Source of the DNA: an uncultured Pedobacter sp.
GTDB lineage: Bacteria > Bacteroidota > Bacteroidia > Sphingobacteriales > Sphingobacteriaceae
Direction: 5' to 3'
DNA: 64,000 bases
Assembly (NCBI RefSeq): GCF_946480185.1
Contig: NZ_CAMLIG010000003.1
Coordinates: 124,001-188,000, forward strand
Each line of letters opens with the position of its first letter. Within the stretch, counting starts at the first letter, position 1. This document shows positions 32,463 through 40,646 of the stretch, in pieces. The position numbers and the translations under genes were made by a program. The notes below the pieces were generated by a model. The model had not been told where the DNA came from and made no database searches. It saw only the letters and a list, made by a program, of their open reading frames with translations.

Positions 32463-33476
32463 ATGAAAGCAATCGGTTTTAAAACGTCTTTAGCAATTAA
32501 AGAGCAAGATAGTTTTGTAGAATTTGAAATCCCTAAACCCAAAGCAGAAGCGCATGATTTGCTGGTAAAAATTAAAGCAATAGCAGTAAACCCAGTCGAT
32601 TATAAAATACGCCAGAACAGTGCAAAAGACACTGTTTTAGCAGATCCAAAAATAATAGGTTGGGATGCCGTGGGTGTGGTGGAAGAAATTGGCGACAAAG
32701 TTTCGCTATTTAAAGTAGGTGACGAAGTTTTTTATGCCGGCGACATTACCAGACCGGGATGCAATGCCGAGTATCAAATTGTAGATGAACGCATTGCGGC
32801 AAAAAAGCCAACTTCAGCTAGTGATGCAGAAGCAGTTGCAATGCCATTAACCAGCTTAACCGCATGGGAGATTCTTTTCGACCGAATAAGAATTAGTTCA
32901 GAAAAAGATGCAGGAAAATCAATACTTATGATTGGCGCAGCTGGCGGAGTGGGTTCTATAGCAATACAATTGGCAAAGCAAATAGCCGGATTAAACGTTG
33001 TAGCCACCGCATCAAGACCGGAAACAAAAGAATGGTGCAAAAAATTTGGCGCAGACGTAGTGATCAATCATCACAACTTAATTGAAGAAGCAAAAAAAGC
33101 AGGTTACCCAAATTTTGATTTCATATTAGATTTTGTTGATGTGAATGCTTATTGGGATGTGATTGTTGAACTGATAAAACCACAGGGACATATTGCATCC
33201 ATCACAGGAAGTAGCGAACCCATCGCTTTAAATAAGTTGAAAACCAAAAGCGCTTCGTTTTCTTGGGAGTTTATGTACACAAGATCAATGTTTAATACCA
33301 GCGATATGGTTGAACAACATCATATCCTTACCAAAATTGCTACTTTAATGGATAACGGAACTATAAAAACCACTGTTAATACAGAACTGAAAGGCTTTAG
33401 CGTTGAAAATTTAAAAGAAGCCCACCGCCAATTAGAATCTGGAAAAACTATCGGGAAAATTGTGATTGTATATTAA
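32463..33476 (+). CDS. Zinc-binding-alcohol-dehydrogenase-family / quinone-oxidoreductase-like protein
   Basis: 337 residues, cytosolic. It is a medium-chain dehydrogenase/reductase: GroES-like N-terminal domain (VKIKAIAVNPVDYKIRQ, then IIGWDAVGVVEEIGDKV) and an NAD(P) Rossmann domain with IGAAGGVGSIAIQLA (157-171). The catalytic zinc cysteine and histidine are absent at their usual positions (VNPVDYKIR where zinc enzymes have Cys), so it is the zinc-free quinone-reductase/enoyl-reductase branch despite the family name. It probably reduces quinones or reactive carbonyls with NADPH. Monocistronic, followed by a strong terminator. Confidence 0.87.
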   Translation: MKAIGFKTSLAIKEQDSFVEFEIPKPKAEAHDLLVKIKAIAVNPVDYKIRQNSAKDTVLADPKIIGWDAVGVVEEIGDKVSLFKVGDEVFYAGDITRPGCNAEYQIVDERIAAKKPTSASDAEAVAMPLTSLTAWEILFDRIRISSEKDAGKSILMIGAAGGVGSIAIQLAKQIAGLNVVATASRPETKEWCKKFGADVVINHHNLIEEAKKAGYPNFDFILDFVDVNAYWDVIVELIKPQGHIASITGSSEPIALNKLKTKSASFSWEFMYTRSMFNTSDMVEQHHILTKIATLMDNGTIKTTVNTELKGFSVENLKEAHRQLESGKTIGKIVIVY

Positions 33477-33479
33477 AAC

Positions 33480-33509
33480 AAGAAAGGCGAGATAAATCTC
33501 GCCTTTCTT
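33480..33509. terminator. Bidirectional terminator
   Basis: A perfect 13-bp stem AAGAAAGGCGAGA, loop TAAA, TCTCGCCTTTCTT, between the convergent dehydrogenase and ferritin-like genes. Confidence 0.92.
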
Positions 33510-33528
33510 ATATCGTCTCAGATAACTT

Positions 33529-34359
33529 CTATTTAAAGAACGGTCCCACAATTGATAAAATCTGATCTTTTGTTAAAGGTTCGTCAAATGCCTCTGATGC
33601 TGCAGAATAAGATATTTTCCCTCCTACTCCGTTCAGTGTGGTAATATCAACCGGACCCTGCATAATGCTTTGCTCTCCTGCGTAACTTGCATTTACTGCT
33701 GATATACCCGTATCATTCCCATTATTACTAGTTGTTCCCGTAATCCAAGGTTTAACAGTAGCACCTTTTGATTTTCTCAACACGCGGATATATGATGCGT
33801 GACGAGCCTCAACAGAGTGAATACTTAAGGCGGCAGTTAAAATTGTTTTGTTACCTAACAATGCGGGCGCCTGTCCTTTATACGCTCTTACACCGGTGTC
33901 TTCAAATGTCTCTGCAACAGCTAAATAAGTTGCATAATTTGATAATACATCTTGAAATGTGTTATTAGCTGTTAAATCTATCGTAGGTTTTGCAATCGCG
34001 TTAGAACCTAAAACTGTTTTTAAAAATGCAACGTGAGCATTTTCATCATCCTGTATATCCTTTATAGCAGTAAGATCAGCACTTGGTATTAAGCCGCTTT
34101 TAGCCACACCTTGGTTGTAAAATTCCGCCTCCAAATATTCCAATTGTAGTGCGAAGTTCAATACGCCCATTACTCCAGTATCTAAAGTTTGGCCGTAGGC
34201 TTTTTGTAATAAACTGCCCAAAGCAAACGGTAAAGCGGCTATACCTACTTTAGTACCAAAACTAGTCATGTTTTTTATTACATCTCTTCTTGGACTTATT
34301 CTATCTGTGATTTCAGGATCAATTGCTTCAATATCCCTTAATATATTTAAAAAATTCAT
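33529..34359 (-). CDS. Ferritin-like domain protein (paralogue 1)
   Basis: 276 residues. A 20-residue N-terminal stretch precedes an Arg-Arg signal-like segment (SPRRDVIKNM, then the hydrophobic VGIAALPFALGSLLQKAYGQ), so a Tat-type export signal is possible. The body is a four-helix ferritin-like fold: NFALQLEYLEAEFYNQGVAK, DIQDDENAHVAFLKTVLG, AETFEDTGVRAYKGQ and SIHSVEARHASYIRVLRKS carry the Glu and His residues expected for a di-iron site. The C-terminal region (about 205-276) is rich in small residues and ends in a predicted helix. It follows the paralogue at 34371 by 11 nt. The family occurs in desiccation- or stress-related proteins; the function here is unknown. Confidence 0.8.
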   Translation of the reverse strand: MNFLNILRDIEAIDPEITDRISPRRDVIKNMTSFGTKVGIAALPFALGSLLQKAYGQTLDTGVMGVLNFALQLEYLEAEFYNQGVAKSGLIPSADLTAIKDIQDDENAHVAFLKTVLGSNAIAKPTIDLTANNTFQDVLSNYATYLAVAETFEDTGVRAYKGQAPALLGNKTILTAALSIHSVEARHASYIRVLRKSKGATVKPWITGTTSNNGNDTGISAVNASYAGEQSIMQGPVDITTLNGVGGKISYSAASEAFDEPLTKDQILSIVGPFFK

Positions 34360-34370
34360 GTCGGTTTAAT

Positions 34371-35075
34371 TTAAGATGGTAAGTTACTTGCGTTAATTTC
34401 TGTTTTGATATAAGTTTTAGCAATGTTTAAAACCTCTATCGGGCTACGGCTTTTGTCCAAACCATTTGCATCCACAACATCAGTTCCTGCAAAATCGCCT
34501 GGAGTAATTAAGTTTCTGATGTAAGCAGCATGACGAGCTTCAACCGAAACAATTTTTCCGGCAAACGTTAAATACCCAGCATCTTTAATTAAATAACCAG
34601 CACCGTTGTAAGCAGATACACCCAAATCTTCAAAAGCTTTTGAGGTTGCTAAAACACTTGTTCTATTTGTAAAATCTATTGAAGAAAAATCAACCTCTAA
34701 AGCCGGAATAGCACTGTTACCTAAAACAGTTTTAAAAAATTCTCTGTGGGCAATTTCGTGGTCACGTATATCTGTAAAAAGAGCTATTTCTTCTGCACTA
34801 ATCCCAGTGTAAAAAGAAGATGCAACTTTAATATAAAATGCCGCTTCTAATTGCTCTAAAGCATACGCATAATTCAAAATCCCTATGTCTCCCGTTCCTA
34901 AATCAATACCTCTGTAGTTTTGATTATTGTCTTTTTTACATCCTGCAGCTACTAAAGCTATACCTGCTGCACCTGCTCCGGCGTAAGTTAAAAAATTACG
35001 TCTTTGCATTTTTTTGGTCAAAAATGTATCATTTTCGACTTGCTGTTCCTGGTCAGTGTTTTCAAAAATTTTCAT
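34371..35075 (-). CDS. Ferritin-like domain protein (paralogue 2), Tat-type lipoprotein signal
   Basis: 234 residues. A twin-arginine motif QRRNFLTYAG (24-33) is followed by a hydrophobic run ending AAGC (Cys46), so it is probably a Tat-exported lipoprotein. The ferritin-like body has NYAYALEQLEAAFYIKVA, DIRDHEIAHREFFKTVLG, AFEDLGVSAYNGAGY and VSVEARHAAYIRNL, with the same spacing of Glu and His as in the downstream paralogue. The two genes form a small operon transcribed away from the PolX-like gene. The 283-nt gap upstream (35076-35358) is AT-rich; I see no clear promoter match. Confidence 0.82.
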   Translation of the reverse strand: MKIFENTDQEQQVENDTFLTKKMQRRNFLTYAGAGAAGIALVAAGCKKDNNQNYRGIDLGTGDIGILNYAYALEQLEAAFYIKVASSFYTGISAEEIALFTDIRDHEIAHREFFKTVLGNSAIPALEVDFSSIDFTNRTSVLATSKAFEDLGVSAYNGAGYLIKDAGYLTFAGKIVSVEARHAAYIRNLITPGDFAGTDVVDANGLDKSRSPIEVLNIAKTYIKTEINASNLPS

Positions 35076-35358
35076 AAGAAATTTAATTTAGTTAAAACAA
35101 ATTGTTTGATGAATGTAAAAACGAAGTATGCTGAGGTTTGGATTTCAGTTTTATACAATATTTTATAATTAGCCCACTTTCTTGCTTTGGCGAACGTTAA
35201 AAATCCAGAATATTTAATCGGAGGAAAAATCAAATATTTCTCAAAAACAGCCTTTACAGCCTGAAATGCTGTTATTTTTCTAAGAAAACAAAAAGCCTTA
35301 AGAAGCCAATTATTTTAAAAAAATTTTAAAACAACAAAATCTGTTTAACTTGCAGACA

Positions 35359-37032
35359 ATGGAAAACAAAGAAATTTCTAAAACATTTAAACTTTTAGGT
35401 CAGTTAATGGAGCTGAATGAAGAAAATCCATTCAAGATAAAATCCATAAATAATGCCTCCTTTAAAATTGACAAACTGCCTTTTAAACTAAAAGACAAAT
35501 CCATTAATGAGCTTGAAAGTATCGATGGAATAGGTAAAAGTACCGCATCAAAAATAGTGGAATTACTTACCGTTGGACACATTGCAGAGTTGGACGCATT
35601 TATCGCGAACACGCCCGATGGAATATTGGAAATGATGACCATTAAAGGTTTAGGTCCAAAAAAAGTTAAAGTAATTTGGGATGAGCTTGGAATTGAAAAT
35701 GTTGGCGAACTTTACTATGCCTGTAACGAAAATAGGTTAATTGAAGCAAAAGGCTTTGGTTTTAAAACGCAGGAAGAAATTAAAAAAGCCATCGAATTTA
35801 AGATGGCGAACGCAGGAAGATTTTTATACGCAAAAATTGAGAAAATTGCGGAAGATTACCGTTCCATGTTTGAAAAATATTTAAAGCAATCAGATAAAAA
35901 CGGCGAAGTTTTAATATCCGGTGCATTCAGAAGAAAATGCGAAATTATAGACTCTTTAACTTTTTTAGCAGTTGGCGAACAAGCTATTTCCGCACTATCA
36001 TCTCTTGCAGAAGTTTATGAAACATCCTTTTCAGAAAATTTGATGGTGTTAAAAGATCAGAACGGTTTATCGATAAAAATTTATGATTGTAAGCCTGAGG
36101 AAAAAACTTTTAAATTATTTGAAACCACTGGCTGTGATGAGCATGTAGTAAAAGTAAAGGCGCTTTTAAACGGAAAAACTGATTTTATAAATGAGGAAGA
36201 AGTTTATCAAACTGCGGGAATGGAGTTTATAGCACCAGAACTAAGAGAAAACGGTAATGAGATAGAAAAAGCCTTAAAAAATGAAATCCCCAAACTCATT
36301 GAATTTACGGATTTAAAAGGCGTATTGCACAACCACAGCACTTGGAGCGACGGCATACACAGCTTAAAAGAAATGGCACTTTATTGTAGAGATGTTTTAA
36401 AATTAGAATATTTGGGTATTTCTGACCACTCTAAAACTGCCGTATATGCTAGCGGTTTAAGTATTGAACAAGTGCTACAACAGCATGAAGAAATTGATGC
36501 CTTAAATAAAGAGCTTGCTCCATTTAAAATATTTAAAGGAATTGAATCTGATATTTTAAGTGATGGCAGTCTGGATTATCCAGATGAAATTCTAAAAAGA
36601 TTTGACTTTGTAGTTGCTTCAATCCACTCCGCCATGAAAATGGACGAAGAAAAAGCGACTGAGCGTTTGATCAAAGCAATTGAAAATCCATATACCACAA
36701 TTTTAGGTCACCCAACAGGCAGACTTTTATTGAGCAGAGCAGGGTATCCAATAAATTATCAAAAAATAATAGATGCCTGTGCTAAAAATAATGTAGTGAT
36801 AGAAGTTAATGCCAATCCGTTAAGACTCGATTTAGATTGGAGATGGCACCAATATGCTTTAGAAAAAGGCGTTTTATTAGCCATAAACCCCGATGCGCAC
36901 AGAAACGAAGGCTTTATGGATATGCAATATGGCGTTTACGTGGGCAGAAAAGGAGGTTTAAGTAAAGAAAAATGCGTAAATTCTTTTAATTTAGCTGAAA
37001 TTTCCAGTTTCTTCCAACAGAAGAAAGGATAA
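35359..37032 (+). CDS. PolX-like protein with degenerate polymerase site and intact PHP domain
   Basis: 557 residues from the ATG at 35359 (a TTG three codons earlier is less likely). The N-terminal 8-kDa-like helix-hairpin-helix region carries IDGIGKSTASKIVELL (55-70) and IKGLGPKKVKVIWDEL (95-110). In place of the family X polymerase motif, a Gly-Ser followed by an Asp-x-Asp pair, it has SGAFRRKCEIIDSLTFL (187-203): the Arg-Arg is kept but the metal-binding Asp pair is not evident. The C-terminal PHP domain looks complete: HNHSTWSDG (324-332), SDHSK (355-359), GIESD (394-398), SIHS (421-424), GHPTGR (450-455) and NPDAH (510-514). It is probably a PHP nuclease on a polymerase-derived scaffold, acting in DNA repair. 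hldA follows after 28 nt. Confidence 0.85.
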   Translation: MENKEISKTFKLLGQLMELNEENPFKIKSINNASFKIDKLPFKLKDKSINELESIDGIGKSTASKIVELLTVGHIAELDAFIANTPDGILEMMTIKGLGPKKVKVIWDELGIENVGELYYACNENRLIEAKGFGFKTQEEIKKAIEFKMANAGRFLYAKIEKIAEDYRSMFEKYLKQSDKNGEVLISGAFRRKCEIIDSLTFLAVGEQAISALSSLAEVYETSFSENLMVLKDQNGLSIKIYDCKPEEKTFKLFETTGCDEHVVKVKALLNGKTDFINEEEVYQTAGMEFIAPELRENGNEIEKALKNEIPKLIEFTDLKGVLHNHSTWSDGIHSLKEMALYCRDVLKLEYLGISDHSKTAVYASGLSIEQVLQQHEEIDALNKELAPFKIFKGIESDILSDGSLDYPDEILKRFDFVVASIHSAMKMDEEKATERLIKAIENPYTTILGHPTGRLLLSRAGYPINYQKIIDACAKNNVVIEVNANPLRLDLDWRWHQYALEKGVLLAINPDAHRNEGFMDMQYGVYVGRKGGLSKEKCVNSFNLAEISSFFQQKKG

Positions 37033-37060
37033 TTAGTTTCAACTTTCATCGAACAGAAAA

Positions 37061-38044
37061 ATGCTATCTAAAAAACTTTTAGAATACAATAGTAAAATTC
37101 AGCCCAATATTCTGGTAATTGGTGATTTAATGTTGGACCACTACATCCACGGAAGTGCTACCAGACTTTCGCCAGAGGCTCCGGTTCCAATTGTGAGTGC
37201 AAAAAAAGAATTTAAAATTATTGGTGGAGCTGGAAACGTAGCAAACAATATTATTGCTTTAGGTGGCAAAGTAAGTGTTGGCGGTGTTGTTGGCGATGAT
37301 GATAACGGTGAAGAAATCATCAAAATACTGCTTGAAAAACAAGCCGACACCAGTTTAATTGTAAAAGACAAAAGCAGAAGTACAACCTTAAAAACTCGCA
37401 TTTTAGCAGATAACCATCAGATTGTAAGAGTTGACAGGGAACATCTTCATCCGATAAATACCGAAATTGAAACTGAGATTTCTGATCAACTGGCTAACGA
37501 GATTTCAAAGTCAGACATTGTTATTATTTCTGATTACAATAAAGGTTTGCTTACGCCTTTGCTCACTCAAAACATCATCAATTACGCCAAATCTGTAAAT
37601 AAAAAAGTGGTAGTTGATCCAAAAGGGATTGATTATTCGAAATATAAAAATGCCTATCTAATTAAGCCAAATCGGAAAGAATTAACCGAGACCGCAAAAA
37701 TTGGCAGTTTAAACAACGAAGCTTCGCTTAAAGAAGCTGCAACCGTTGTTTTTAACCAAACCAACGTCGAGAATTTGGTAGTTACCCTTTCTGAAGAAGG
37801 AATGGTGATTATTAACGCTACTGAATTTACAACATTACCGATCAAAGCTACAGAAGTATATGATGTAACCGGAGCTGGCGACACCGTAATTGCTACAATA
37901 GCGTATTGTTTAGCTATAGGTTTAAACCTTTATGAGGCCTGTCAAATATCAAACTATGCGGCAGCCATTGTAATTAAACATGTGGGTAGCGCCACCACTT
38001 CCATTGAAGAAGTGATGAATGCAATCAAAGAACAAAATGATTAA
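37061..38044 (+). CDS. hldA: D-glycero-beta-D-manno-heptose-7-phosphate kinase
   Basis: 327 residues, cytosolic PfkB-family kinase. Marks are NILVIGDLMLDHYIHGSATR (16-35), SPEAPVPIV (37-45), GGAGNVANNI (55-64) and the ATP/catalytic motif DVTGAGDTVIA (268-278) with Asp274 as base. This matches the N-terminal half of HldE (RfaE domain I); here it is a stand-alone gene, as in some non-enteric bacteria. It adds the 1-phosphate to heptose 7-phosphate for LPS core. The last 8 nt overlap gmhA. Confidence 0.9.
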   Translation: MLSKKLLEYNSKIQPNILVIGDLMLDHYIHGSATRLSPEAPVPIVSAKKEFKIIGGAGNVANNIIALGGKVSVGGVVGDDDNGEEIIKILLEKQADTSLIVKDKSRSTTLKTRILADNHQIVRVDREHLHPINTEIETEISDQLANEISKSDIVIISDYNKGLLTPLLTQNIINYAKSVNKKVVVDPKGIDYSKYKNAYLIKPNRKELTETAKIGSLNNEASLKEAATVVFNQTNVENLVVTLSEEGMVIINATEFTTLPIKATEVYDVTGAGDTVIATIAYCLAIGLNLYEACQISNYAAAIVIKHVGSATTSIEEVMNAIKEQND

Positions 38045-38594
38045 AGAACAGTTAGAACAGCATCAGAAAGTTATAGAAAAAGTAATCGAACAGCTTATTC
38101 CCGCTATTGAAAAAGGTTGCGAGCTGATCAAAAGCACCTTTTTAAATCAGAATAAAATTTTGGTGGCGGGCAATGGCGGAAGCGCCGCAGATGCGCAACA
38201 TATTGCGGCAGAATTTACCGGAAGGTATGAGAAAGAGCGAAAAGCATTGCCTTGTATTGCCTTAACAGTTGATACATCGGCACTTACCGCAATTAGTAAC
38301 GATTATGGTTTTCAGCAAGTTTTTGCCCGGCAAGTATATGCTTATGCGCAAAAAGGAGATTTGTTTATTGCAATTTCTACCAGTGGAAACAGCGAAAATG
38401 TGATAGAAGCCATTAAAGCCGCAAAAGCTACTGGATGTAAAACCATTGGCTTAAGTGGCAGAGACGGCGGAAAAATGAACAGCCTATGCGATTTAAACAT
38501 TGTTGTGCCAGATCATGTAACCGCCCGAATTCAGGAAGTGCACATTTTAATTGGTCATATTTTTTGCAAGGCAGTTGACAATACCTTTAGCTAA
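38037..38594 (+). CDS. gmhA: Sedoheptulose-7-phosphate isomerase
   Basis: 185 residues from the ATG at 38037, which overlaps the hldA stop by 8 nt; an ATG six codons earlier is less likely. It is an SIS-domain protein: AGNGGSAADAQHIAAEFTGR (44-63), STSGNSENVIEA (114-125) and the C-terminal ARIQEVHILIGH (163-174). H55, E59, Q166 and H174 line up with the zinc ligands of E. coli GmhA. It converts sedoheptulose 7-phosphate to D-glycero-D-manno-heptose 7-phosphate, the first step of ADP-heptose synthesis, and feeds the kinase encoded just upstream. Confidence 0.93.
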   Translation: MIKEQLEQHQKVIEKVIEQLIPAIEKGCELIKSTFLNQNKILVAGNGGSAADAQHIAAEFTGRYEKERKALPCIALTVDTSALTAISNDYGFQQVFARQVYAYAQKGDLFIAISTSGNSENVIEAIKAAKATGCKTIGLSGRDGGKMNSLCDLNIVVPDHVTARIQEVHILIGHIFCKAVDNTFS

Positions 38595-38601
38595 CTTATT
38601 G

Positions 38602-39075
38602 ATGAAAAATAAAATTATGGATCTTGACACCGCCAAAACCTTGGTAGAAAGCTGGAAGAAAGACCATCAGAAAATTGTATTTACCAACGGATGCTTTGAT
38701 TTACTACATGCCGGACATGTAGCTTATTTAAGCGAAGCTGCGGGTTTGGGCGATAAATTAATTATCGGTTTAAATTCAGATTCCTCAGTAAAAAAACTAA
38801 AAGGAGAATCGAGACCAATTAACGATGATTTAACCCGCTCAACTTTGTTAGCTTCCATGAGTTTTGTTGATGCGGTGGTTTTTTTTTCAGAAGAAACGCC
38901 TTTTAAATTAATCAGCACACTTTTACCCGACATATTGGTTAAAGGCGGAGATTATTCCATTGATGGAATTATTGGCGCAAAAGAGGTAATTGCCAATGGT
39001 GGCGATGTAAAATCTTTGAGCTTTTTGCCGGGCTATTCCAGTACTTCCATTATCGAAAAAATAAAAAACACATAA
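38602..39075 (+). CDS. hldC: D-glycero-beta-D-manno-heptose-1-phosphate adenylyltransferase
   Basis: 157 residues from the ATG at 38602, 7 nt after gmhA; an ATG at 38617 is also possible. Cytidylyltransferase-like nucleotidyl transferase: VFTNGCFDLLHAGHVAYL (26-43) with the HxGH motif (H36, H39), IIGLNSDSSVKKLKG, LVKGGDYSIDGIIGAKEV and the ISSTxI-like end YSSTSIIEKI. It corresponds to the C-terminal half of HldE (RfaE domain II) and makes ADP-heptose precursor from heptose 1-phosphate and ATP. The split arrangement hldA-gmhA-hldC is compact. gmhB and hldD, needed between and after these steps, are not in the window. Confidence 0.9.
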   Translation: MKNKIMDLDTAKTLVESWKKDHQKIVFTNGCFDLLHAGHVAYLSEAAGLGDKLIIGLNSDSSVKKLKGESRPINDDLTRSTLLASMSFVDAVVFFSEETPFKLISTLLPDILVKGGDYSIDGIIGAKEVIANGGDVKSLSFLPGYSSTSIIEKIKNT

Positions 39076-39084
39076 ACTGAAATA

Positions 39085-40068
39085 TTGAAAGCAGTTAAAA
39101 AAATTCTGGTCATCCGCTTTAGTTCAATGGGAGACATTATTTATACCACGCCGGTGGTGAGGTGTTTAAAGTTGCAGATTCCTAACGCGGAAATCCATTT
39201 TTTAACAAAAGAGCAGTTTAAATATATCTATAACAACAATCCATATTTAGATAAACTGCACCTGCTAAAATCAACCTTAAATGAAACCATTGAAGATATT
39301 AAAGCAGAAAAATTCGATTTAATTATTGATCTTCATAACAACTTAAGAACCAGTATTATAAAGTTACGAACCGGAATAAAATCATCTACTTATAAAAAAG
39401 AACGGATCAAGAAATTTTTAGCTTTAAAATTCAAAAGAAAAGAATTTATCAATCCAAAACATTTGGTAGATCGTTACTTAGCAACCGTTGAATTTTTAGG
39501 CGTTAAAAACGATGGAAAGCCGATTGATTATTACATCAACGGGATTTACAACTTGGCAGATTTATTACCAGAAACTCACCAAAATAACTACGTAGCATTT
39601 ATAATTGGCGCCACACATTTCACCAAGCGCTTACCGGTAGATAAAATTATCACCATTTGCAAACAAATTAATAAACCTATCGTTTTATTAGGAGGGAATG
39701 ACGTGGAAGCAAATGCAACAGAAATAAAAAATGCCGTGGGGAATAAAATATTTAATACTTGCGGAAAAATTAATCTGGATCAGTCTGTTTTTTTAGTCGC
39801 AAACGCAAATTCCGTTATTGGGTTTGATACCGGATTAACTCATATTTCTGAAGCTTTTAATAAACCATTAGTTTCTATTTGGGGTGGCACTACACCAGAA
39901 TTGTTAGGTGTATCTCCTTATCAAATTGATAAGTCTTTAATTTCTGATGTGGATTTAGCTTGCAGACCTTGTTCTAAATTTGGCTTAGAAGAATGCCCGC
40001 TTGGACATTTTAAATGTATGCATGAGATTGATGAGAAACCAATTATAGCATTTACAAATACGAATTAG
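39085..40068 (+). CDS. Glycosyltransferase family 9, ADP-heptose:LPS heptosyltransferase-like
   Basis: 327 residues. The start is a TTG (39085); no ATG lies before the conserved N-terminus ILVIRFSSMGDIIYTTPVVR (8-27). GT9 marks include IDLHNNLRTS (about 81-90), VALFGGN-like PIVLLGGNDVEANATEI, and the C-terminal NANSVIGFDTGLTHISEAF with SIWGGTTPELLGVSP, which bind the nucleotide sugar. It transfers heptose to the LPS inner core on the cytoplasmic face. It follows hldC by 9 nt and completes the heptose operon. Confidence 0.88.
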   Translation: MKAVKKILVIRFSSMGDIIYTTPVVRCLKLQIPNAEIHFLTKEQFKYIYNNNPYLDKLHLLKSTLNETIEDIKAEKFDLIIDLHNNLRTSIIKLRTGIKSSTYKKERIKKFLALKFKRKEFINPKHLVDRYLATVEFLGVKNDGKPIDYYINGIYNLADLLPETHQNNYVAFIIGATHFTKRLPVDKIITICKQINKPIVLLGGNDVEANATEIKNAVGNKIFNTCGKINLDQSVFLVANANSVIGFDTGLTHISEAFNKPLVSIWGGTTPELLGVSPYQIDKSLISDVDLACRPCSKFGLEECPLGHFKCMHEIDEKPIIAFTNTN

Positions 40069-40101
40069 TACATATACCTATTTACCTATACATCTACTGC
40101 T

Positions 40102-40599
40102 ATGAACAAAAAGTTACTCTTAGTACGACACGCAAAATCTGATTGGGCAGATGCTAGTATAAGCGATTTCAATCGTCCATTAAACCCTCGTGGCCTAACA
40201 GATAGTGTTGAGATGGCACAGCGTATCTCAATGCATGGACTTATTCCAGAAAAATTGGTAAGCAGTCCTGCTTTACGGGCAATTACTACCGCTGGCCTAA
40301 TGGTGCTAAACTGGAAAAAAGGCATTCAAGAGATTGTTCAAGAACCAACAATTTACGAGGCAAATGTAACTAGCTTACTTAAAATTATAAATGAGTTTGA
40401 TGATGCCGATGAGTATGTAGCGCTCTTTGGGCATAACAACGGCATTACAGATTTAGCGGTTTACTTAACAGATGCAGATTTATTCAATATCCCTACTTGT
40501 GGGCTTGTATTAATTGAATTTCCGTTTGAAAACTGGAAAATGGTAAGCAAAAACACTGGTCAGGCATTGTTATATGATTTTCCAAAGAATGAGATTTAG
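40102..40599 (+). CDS. sixA: SixA-like histidine phosphatase
   Basis: 165 residues, cytosolic. Histidine-phosphatase superfamily: catalytic LLVRHAKSDWADASISDFNR (6-25) with His10 in the RHA motif, RPLNPRGLTDSVEMAQ, VSSPALRAITTA (53-64) and the second histidine in LFGHNNGITDLA. The small size and lack of inserted cap fit SixA-type phosphohistidine phosphatases. It lies 33 nt after the heptosyltransferase and could be co-transcribed. Whether it has any part in heptose metabolism (gmhB is missing nearby) is speculation. Confidence 0.82.
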   Translation: MNKKLLLVRHAKSDWADASISDFNRPLNPRGLTDSVEMAQRISMHGLIPEKLVSSPALRAITTAGLMVLNWKKGIQEIVQEPTIYEANVTSLLKIINEFDDADEYVALFGHNNGITDLAVYLTDADLFNIPTCGLVLIEFPFENWKMVSKNTGQALLYDFPKNEI

Positions 40600-40646
40600 G
40601 TTTTTATTATCGTTTGAACAATGTAAATCTGACAGCAGAAAAATCA

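Noticed and set aside
38602..39075. Fused HldE spanning hldA and hldC
   Set aside because: gmhA lies between the two with its own start and stop, so kinase and adenylyltransferase are separate genes.
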